From contig NC_081409.1 in assembly GCF_030272615.1 (NCBI RefSeq), positions 910,925,330 to 910,989,329 of the forward strand: a DNA stretch of 64,000 nucleotides, in the 5' to 3' direction. The translations under genes and the position numbers were made by a program. The notes under the pieces were generated by a model. That model worked only from the letters and a program-made list of their open reading frames with translations. It was not told the DNA's origin and did no database searches. The number at the start of each line of letters is the position of its first letter. Position 1 is the stretch's first letter. This document shows, piece after piece, positions 56,891-64,000 of this stretch. The stretch is from Cryptomeria japonica (lineage: Eukaryota; Streptophyta; Pinopsida; Cupressales; Cupressaceae).

Positions 56891-58106
56891 CATAGATGCC
56901 CTTCACACTTGAACCCTATCCAGAAGAGAGCGTTAAGAATGAAAAGCCAAAGATACATGTTATAGGGAGTTGTGCTATACAGAAAGAATCATGAGGGCAT
57001 CTATCTGAGATGTGTGGGGAAGGAAGAAGCCAAACAAATCATGGAGCATTTCCATAGCAAATTTGGAACGAGTCACGTAGGTGGTTTGGCTACAGCACAT
57101 CAGATTGCAAGAGCAGGTTATTATTGGCCCACGCTATTTAAAGATGCATATGAACATGTAAAGACATGTCACACATATCAGGTAGCCGCCATTCGAGAGA
57201 AGAATACTGCTATGCCACTTCAGCCAATTATTGAAGTGAGGTCATTTGCTCAATGGGGATTGGACTTTATTGGAGCAATTAATCCCCCTTCTTCAGTTCA
57301 ACACAAGTACATCCTTACTGCCACTGATTATTGCACCTGATGGTCAGAAGAGCGAGCACTAAAACTATGCACGATAGATGTAGTGATCAAATTTCTTGAA
57401 GAGAGCATTATCACAAGGTTTGGATGTCCACACGTTCTGGTGTGTGACAATGGCCCTGCATTCTCATCTCTGAAATTCTCTAATTGGGCCTTTGAATACA
57501 GAATTACGCTAAAATTCTCTTCCAATTATTACCCCAAGGATAATGGACTAGCTAAGTCAACAAATAAGAATTTGTTGAGCACGATCAAGAAGCAGTTGGA
57601 CAAGAATCCCAAGGACTGGCATACACAGCTGAGGTTTGCTTCGTGGGCAGACAGGACGAGAACAAAGGAACTCCTTGGGAACATCTCCCTATCATTTGGT
57701 TTATGGGTAGGATCCAGTGTTTCCCGTTCAATTGAGGATTCCAACTCTGCAATTTTTACAAGAATATTTGGATGGCGAAGATACAGTTCAAACACGTCTT
57801 TCACAGTTGCTACACCTTGAGGAGAAGAGAGATCAAGCTTTGGATAACTTCGCGAAGCATCAAGGAGTTGTCAAACGATGGTTTGACAAACAGGCCAAAG
57901 TCAAGTGTTTCAAGATTTCTGACTTGGTTTTGTATTGGGATAAGGCTCACGAAAGAAGAGGTGATCATGACAAGTTCGACAGATTGTGGATGGGTCCTTA
58001 TCAAATTTCCCAAATCCTTAGAGATAATGCATTCAAATTGAAGCCTCTAACAGGGGAGGATCTTCCATTGCCCGTCAATGGGCAATTCCTCAAGCATTAT
58101 TTCTAG
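56891..58106 (+). pseudogene. Gypsy integrase and chromo-like C-terminus
   Basis: The zinc domain has HFHSKFGTSHVGGLATAHQI and GYYWPTLFKDA but CHTYQ instead of CxxC. The core has WGLDFIGAINPPSSVQHKYI (first Asp), a TGA at 57338, then DNGPAFSS (second Asp) and NGLAKSTNKNL, where the catalytic Glu of NGLAE is Lys. A frameshift precedes the C-terminal frame 57717-58106 with HLEEKRDQALDNF, VKRWFDKQAKVKCF and GPYQISQIL, ending LPVNGQFLKHYF. Loss of the zinc Cys and the catalytic Glu confirm it is inactive. Confidence 0.88.
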
Positions 58107-58921
58107 TCATACGTCTCCCTTTGAGGCCTGCTTTGTACTATATTAGATTAGGTTTCGTCTCCCTTTGGGGTTTGGGTTTTGTTTGTTTGTTGGTTCCCCC
58201 CTGTGGGTTTTGGTTTTCCTTTTGGGTTTGTTTTGCTTTGTTTGTTGTGGGTTTTGTTTCAGTTTTGGTTTGCAGCCTTTGGTGATGGTTTGTCTCGAGC
58301 TTGTCCGCTTGTGTGGTTTTGCTTAGGTCTAGGGTTTTGAGTGGCCTAAATCATTCGAAGTCTCTGTTTGTGGGTGGGGTGGTGATGTTGTTTCACCTAT
58401 GTTTTCCACGGCATCTGAACATTTGCTTTGAGTCATTTAGACCTTTTAGAAGAGGTTATGGTTGGTGAAAACTTTACATCTTGCTTCAGCGCCACTGGAA
58501 TCTCCAAACCCATAGTAAGCTTCACTGCTTACAAGCTAGAGGAATTGACGGAAATGAAATGAAATATCAAAAGGAAAAGAAAAAAAATGAAGAATGAAAA
58601 GAATTATCAAAAAATTGGCTTTGGGAGTACGCGGATAACTCCATCGGGGCTATGGATGCTCGGCCGACAGTGGAGCAATGTTCGTGGAGTTCCAAAGACA
58701 ACCTCATCGGAGCTATGGACGCTTGACTGGCCACGAGGCAATGTCCCGGATGCTTTTGAAATATAGATACTATTAGCCTGCCATAACTGATTTTAAGAGT
58801 TTTGGATGATCTCCTGAGATGGAATCGATGTACATACACCCGAGCAATCAAAGATGAAATGTTTTACTCTGGGTTCAAATCCTAAAGTGTTTTTCAACAC
58901 TTCACCCGTGGAGTCGCCAGA
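58107..58921 (+). other. Non-coding tail of the Gypsy interior
   Basis: T/G-rich DNA (repeats of TTTGGGTTTTG and TTTGTTTGTTG at 58140-58270), then a segment with two similar blocks near 58640 and 58705 (CATCGGGGCTATGGATGCTCGG and similar). It runs to the start of element C with no polypurine tract. The last 19 bases hold a sequence resembling the 3' end of a tRNA. Confidence 0.6.
58903..58919 (-). promoter_or_regulatory. tRNA-Arg-type primer-site-like sequence, reversed
   Basis: The minus strand reads TGGCGACTCCACGGGTG, two bases away from the TG terminus at 58922. From memory it resembles the TGGCGACTCC primer site that some plant Gypsy elements use with tRNA-Arg. Its strand is opposite to the neighbouring pol, so either the boundary is read wrongly or the junction is rearranged. 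Confidence 0.4.
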
Positions 58922-59639
58922 TGTTGTGAGCTAATCACACATCACCCCATCCCAAATGGGGACCCCCTACTTTTTAAAACCTCTCGGTCTTTTGATTTGG
59001 TTTTTGGGATCTTTTGGTGGCAGTCTCGTCAGTCTCTTTGCTTTGCGAGTGTTTGGGGGTCATTTGGTCAAGTCTACTTTTCATTTGAGCGAATTTGGTG
59101 AAGTCTAGGGCTCGTTTTGTCAATTTTAGGGTTTCTGCCTTTAGTCCTAGATTTTAGGGGTTTTTGTTAAGGTTTTGGAAAAACTGAGCATAGAACTGGA
59201 ATCAGGACCGTTCGAGGAACCTCCTAGTAAAATTTGAACGAAAGCGAAGCAACTTTCTATTTTTAGAAAGTTCCTATTTTTTAGGGATTTTATTGAGTCT
59301 CGGAATGTCTTCATTTTGCCAAAAATCAAACTTACTATTTTTATTAAGTCATTCATGTGTCTTGTTTTGGGATCTAACGTTGACATTTTAATAAGTTTCT
59401 ATTTTTGGAAAGTTTGGTTTTGATAGGACCATTTAGGCAGGCAATGAAGATTGAACATTCACGACTATTTCTAAAACTGGGAAGGTTTGAAAAGCAGACA
59501 GAATAAGCAAAATTTGGCTAAGTGTTGGTGTCCAGTCTTGAAATGGAAAGCTCGGAAATTCATCTAAGTTCAAGAAATCACTTCAGATCCACAAATGGCA
59601 ACTTGATCCAGAAGAAGCTAGAATCGACTAAGTCTGGAT

Positions 59640-60560
59640 GAAAAGGGGTCAAATTTCAAGGCAAGGCGAAATTGGCGCCCTAGGAGTCAGATGGGTGCCA
59701 AAGTGGATGCATCATGGAATTCATTCCGTAATCAAGAATTCTTCCCCAAGATAAAAATCCACCCTAGGAGTTGAAAGGGCGCCCAAGGAGAGGTGTTATG
59801 GAAAGTGCTAAAGAACTTCAAATTCCTCCTTCATTGCAAAATTCCGCCCTAGTCTTGGCAGGGGCGCCAAATTCACATGGTCTTGGAAAGAGTGCTCAAG
59901 GAAGAAATTCCTTCTACATGCCAAAAAAGCGCCCTAAGGTGATGAAGGGCGCCAAACTTAGTGCACCTTGGAATTCATAGAAAATAGTGAATTCCTCCCT
60001 CATAAAGAAATTGTGCCCATGCCAAGTGAATGGTGCCAAACAAGGATGTCCATGGAAAGCATTAATAAAAGTAGAAAACCCTTGCCTTAAGGAAAATTGC
60101 ACTTAGCAATGAAGGAGGGTACTAGAATGAAGTATTCAAGGAAAGTTTGAAAAAGAGTAAGTTCCACGCCTTGTGAAGAATTCCGCCCTAGTCAAGGATG
60201 GGGCGCCAAATTGGCCCAAGCATGGAAAATCCAAGAAGGTTCAAAACTCCATCACCAAGTGAGATTTGCGCCTAGGCAGGATGGAAGAGCGCTAGGGAAG
60301 AGGAGTCATGGAGAAGCCAAATAAAGATGAATTCCTCCTTCATGAAGAAATAGAGCCTAAAGATGATGAAGGGCACTAAAGTGGGCGTTGCATGGAAAAT
60401 AAACTCCTCCAATTGAAAAATATGCCCTGGCCAAGGAAAAGATGATGAAATGGCTAAGTCAAAGAAAATCAAAGGATGAAACGATGAATTCCACCATGAA
60501 CAGTGAATTCCATGCCTAAGTTGTAAAACTAGAAATTTGTCTAAGGCATGAAAATCCAAG
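59640..60560. repeat. Element C GGCGCC hairpin array
   Basis: About ten units of 80-95 bp. The better cores have TTCCGCCCTAG or GCGCCCTA before a 6-12 base loop and then GGGGCGCC or GGGCGCCAAA; flanking AATTC/GAATT extends some stems. Each unit also has CATGGAA followed by an A-rich stretch. Later units (60100, 60350, 60430) are eroded. The sequence is unrelated to the arrays in A, B and D, but the position is the same. Confidence 0.85.
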
Positions 60561-61039
60561 GGTCAAGGAGGAATGAAAAGCGAAAATCCCCTTGGGGAAT
60601 TTTTTGAAATTTCCATTTTTAGACACCAAATCATATCAAAATCCGAAAATTTTTACAGATTTGGGATCGTGAGATATTTCTCTCTCTATTGGACCTGGGT
60701 CGTAAATTTTAGGGAGATCCCTATAAATAGAAGATGGTGGAAAAGCATGGAGAATTCCCTCGGGAGCAGGAAAAGTCAAGCTAAGACGATGAATTAGGTC
60801 AATCTTGAGGAATAATCCAATTTCCCTCTAAAATTTGAAAGAATGGAAAGTTGGTGAGTTGGCATGGAATATTCTAAGTATGATGCATGACTTAGTGCAT
60901 TAAGAGAAATTTCCAAATTTGAACTCAACAACAAGGAAGATTCCATGTGCATGGCGAGATAAATGGGAAAGTATGACGCATAATAAATTCAATTGCCAAA
61001 TTAATGCCTCCCAGCTTAGCAGCACGATTTGAGAAATTC

Positions 61040-61047
61040 TATATAAG
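61040..61047 (+). promoter_or_regulatory. Element C proximal TATA box, upstream of the ORF
   Basis: TATATAAG in ATTCTATATAAGCATGG, 112 bp before the ATG at 61159. Confidence 0.6.
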
Positions 61048-61158
61048 CATGGAGATACATTTTATTTCTCACGTGCGAGTTTCAAGCAAAAAGAGTTGGA
61101 GAAGAAGTAAAAGTCACACTTAGTGAATTTTTCATCATTTTCAAGAGGCTTTTTCAAG

Positions 61159-63973
61159 ATGGCGGAATCAAGCAAGGCAGCTACAATCACTAGGCAAGCG
61201 TAGATAAAAGCAAAGATGAAGGGCTTTCTTCCGGTTTCCCACATAAATTACAAGTGAAAGGAGATCAGCGAAACAAATTTGGGCACATTCAACCTGGCTG
61301 CCTTCAGGATCAGAATGTTTGGAACGGCAGGACATAATCCATCCCCAACAGCTGTCAAGTTTGTCAAAAGCGGAATTGTTGCAACAGCTGGTTTTCCTCC
61401 CGCTATTTAGTGTCCAGATTTGATTCTGAAATGTGCAAAGCATTACAATCCGGAGCGGAAGACAATTTCAACATCAGATGGCAGGCTGTTGGCGACATTG
61501 ACTCTGGAAGCAATCACCGAGGCTTTCGGAATTCTTTCACACTATTCCATGACATACAGGACCATTAGCAGAGCTCAAGCAATGTATGATGCAGGTCTTG
61601 CCAGGTGCACAGATATAATCAACAAACAATGGTTACTAAAGCCTAGGCCACATATCTCCAAAATGCCAAAGACTCTCACTATCTTTGAATTTAAACAAGA
61701 ATATGTGGACCTCATAAAGATGTTGAGCAGGGTAATGGGACGTTCACATACTGTGAATTTTGAAACATGGATGTTCTTCTACATCGGTGAGATCATGAAT
61801 GCAAGTGGGTTAGTAGATTGGGCTAGATTGATCAGCCATTACTTGCAGGAACAGTTGAGGGACTTAGAAGAAAGGAAGTCCAAATCCTTCTTCATGAGCT
61901 CCTATGTAATTTATATGCTTGCAGGAAGGGGAGGATTTGATGGTCTGCCAACAAATGGAATCATGGGTTGCGGACCAGCACAGCTGAAAGTGCATGAGTG
62001 TTATCCTCAACTGCATCTTCACAATGTTGGTTCTTACAAGCTAGCGAACGACACCTTCACTATGTGCCTAACAAGACTTATGCAGAAAGAATTAAACACA
62101 AGGGTGTCGCCACAAGCTAGGGCCCTAGTTCAGAAGTATGAAGCCACGTTCTTACAATTTCCGAAATTCACCTATATCAGGACGCAGGGATTCTCATTCC
62201 AATCATACAAATTGCCAAGGTATCCATCCGACAAATTGGTACTGATTGAACTCATGAGGCAGTTAATAGCCTATAATCAATTACAGAAGAAGAAGAAGCA
62301 GTCTATTGAATTCCCAGTTGTCCTAGGTGATATCGTGGAAGTGTGCCCAGGTTTGGAAGCAGCTGAGAAAGCAGCTGAGGAATCAGCATTCTATTGCCTG
62401 GCATATTATACATCCAAAGCTCAGTATGATCCTTATCGCCAAATCAAAAAGGTTGCTGGAGTGAAATTCATACATAAATTTCACTTAGAAGATTATTGGG
62501 CAAGTGCCAAGGATGATCTTGAAGTCCGGAAGAAAATGTATTCCAGACTACCCCTTGACACCATCTGAATAAGTGAAATTTACCAAGTGTCGAATCAAGT
62601 GAAAGAGGATTCGAACTTGACGCAACCTGAATTTGAGAAAGTGAAAGATCAACCCATTTAGCTGCCAAACTGGTCGGAGCCTAAAATTGATGATTTGAAT
62701 ATCCTGGCTATGTGTTGAAATTCACTAAACACTGGGTTGATCGGCAGATAAGGAAGTTGAAGGAAGGAAATGTTCACTTGACCTATCAATTGATGGGAAG
62801 TCTAGATTCCCATAATGAAACAACTGAAGGATCTTCGCAAGCCTAGGCAGAAGGAAAAGTCTGGCTTCATAAAGGGAAAAGTGCTCCGAAGAGGTCAAGG
62901 ACAACAAGGAAGAAGGATGTTCAGCAGATGTCCGGTAGGAAGTTCATCATGAAGCCCAGCAAGAAATCCATCAAGAGGTTCATCAAGAAGTTCAGCAAGA
63001 GAGGCAACAGGAAGAACCTTTGCAAAAGAGAGCAAGGGTAGAAAGGGTATAGTCACCAACAAGTTCTTCCAGTGTGCGGGAGGTAGAGATGTTCGCACAG
63101 GAAAATCCAGCAAATCCACCTCCAAGCAATACTCCAGCGCCAGATATACTCAGCATCAGTGCTTCACACAGACCCAATCAACCAAGAGGTCAAGGACAGG
63201 AAAGTCCTCCACACCAAGAAGAAACTCATCAAGGTAGTTTCGTAGAAGCCATCCTTGGTGAAATGGAGGAAGATCAGGAGCAAGAGCAGATCGAAATCGA
63301 TAGTCACTCCATTCCCGCTCCTGATTGGCTGATGGATAGACTACAAAGGGAGCCCGAAAAAGAAATTAATCCAGCCCGAGAATTAGAAGAGTTGTTGAAA
63401 AGGATGGATCAGCCAACAGAAAAGAAGGTTCCCCGAAAATTTTCCAAGGTCGTGAGGGATGAATCTGGATCCCGGACCTTGCACATAGCTGAACCTGTAG
63501 TAGATAAGGACAGGAATGAAATTAGCCCGAAAGATTATGTCATCAGACAGGTTGATCTTGGTCATGCTTCCACGGGACAAGTAATTGGAGACTTTAAAGG
63601 ATCTTCCTTAGCCATGAAGGAAAAGATGTTGAAAACGAAGGCAAAATGTAAAAGGCTAAGGGAAGAAAATAGAGCCTTATGCGAGTACATTAGAAGTCTT
63701 AAACGGCCGCTCAGGGAAGCAAGTCCCTCATTCCTTCTTCCCTCTTCCCTCCCTAAGGAAGTTGTTGATGACACAAAGGTAATCAGAGCAATGGCACAGA
63801 ATTCCAAGGAATGGGTAGAGGATGTCTACACTGCAGCAGGAAAACTTATTGAAGACTTGGCTCAGCTTCATTCTAGGTTCGTGGCCCTTCTAAACAAATT
63901 GGAGGTAGCGAAAGGATTGTGGGAAGATGTTCACATATATCAGGACTTACCATTCCGTGGCTCAGGGCTCTAA
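61159..63973 (+). pseudogene. Element C copy of the unknown U3 ORF protein
   Basis: ATG at 61159 (MAESSKAATITRQA), then a TAG at codon 15, a TGA where B has Trp (HWSKIG), and a TAG at 61408-61410. The conserved domain is open from 61420 to 62568, about 380 codons: KCAKHYNPERKTI, EAFGILS, EYVDLIKMLSRVMG, MSSYVIYMLAGRG, FTMCLTRLMQKEL, LQFPKFTYIRTQG, VEVCPGLEAAEKA and MYSRLPLDTI. This is the best preserved copy of that part. After a decayed stretch, 63074-63973 has DWLMDRLQREPEKE, FSKVVRDESGSRTLHIAEP and a coiled coil ending IRSLKRPLREAS. The remaining C-terminus lies past a stop at 63973 or beyond the window. Confidence 0.82.
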
Positions 63974-64000
63974 TGAAAATTCCGAAGCAAACACTAATCG

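Larger units (their letters stand above)
58922..64000 (+). mobile_element. Element C: giant LTR-like unit, right end beyond the window
   Basis: Starts TGTTGTGAGC with CCCCATCCCAAATGGGG directly after the Gypsy interior, in the same orientation, as a 3' LTR should. It contains its own hairpin array (59640-60560), a TATA box at 61040 and the family ORF from 61159. The 3' end, R-U5 region and any target duplication lie outside the window, so a separate insertion cannot be excluded. Confidence 0.7.

Noticed and set aside
58860-58921. A full tRNA gene ending in GTGGAGTCGCCA
   Set aside because: GGTTCAAATCC upstream looks like a B box, but the distance to CCA is too long and no cloverleaf or A box is present.

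Overview
This window is nuclear plant DNA and is almost entirely nested LTR retrotransposons. One host gene, a spliced NST1-like membrane protein, sits at about 17.9-21.7 kb. Low-GC intergenic DNA, many generations of inserted Copia and Tat-like Gypsy elements, and very long LTR-like units suggest a large-genome plant, quite possibly a gymnosperm. The organism is inference; the retroelement and exon calls rest on sequence.

Layout. 1-12,145: a minus-strand Copia element (Copia 1). Its LTR is split by a second minus-strand Copia (Copia 2, 4748-12054, target duplication CAACA), which itself holds two solo LTRs (6779-7976, duplication GGTGG; 10673-11449, duplication GTAGG). 12,170-14,522: 3' half of a plus-strand Copia (Copia 3). 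14.5-17.9 kb: quiet intergenic DNA. 17,888-21,703: the host gene in three coding exons on the minus strand. 23.8-33.1 kb: a remnant (E) with a complete family member (A) inserted in it. 33.1-36.7 kb: Copia debris. 36,740-43,917: family member B. 43.9-45.6 kb: an RNase H-like relic and an unknown ORF. 45,641-49,765: family member D. 49.8-52.5 kb: a different hairpin array and unassigned DNA. 52.5-58.9 kb: a decayed plus-strand Tat-like Gypsy interior. 58,922 to the end: family member C, directly after that interior and in the same orientation.

The main observation is the A/B/C/D/E family. Members begin TGTTGTG followed by a short CCCCAT/ATGGGG palindrome. The three whose far end is visible (A, B, D) end CATCAACA, and A and B have perfect 5-bp target duplications (GGACC and AATAC). 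A, B and C carry, in the same orientation, a tandem array (usually of hairpin units), a TATA box, and a reading frame of very roughly 900-1000 codons for a protein I do not recognise. A, B and D have a further TATA-like box about 870 bp before their end, where a U3/R promoter would lie. Because C abuts Gypsy pol in sense, the simplest reading is that these are giant LTRs (4-9 kb) of a Tat-like Gypsy element with a promoter-ORF cassette inside U3. A, B and D would then be solo LTRs. All copies here are decayed by stops, frameshifts and insertions. The model needs a genome-wide search for an intact two-LTR copy.
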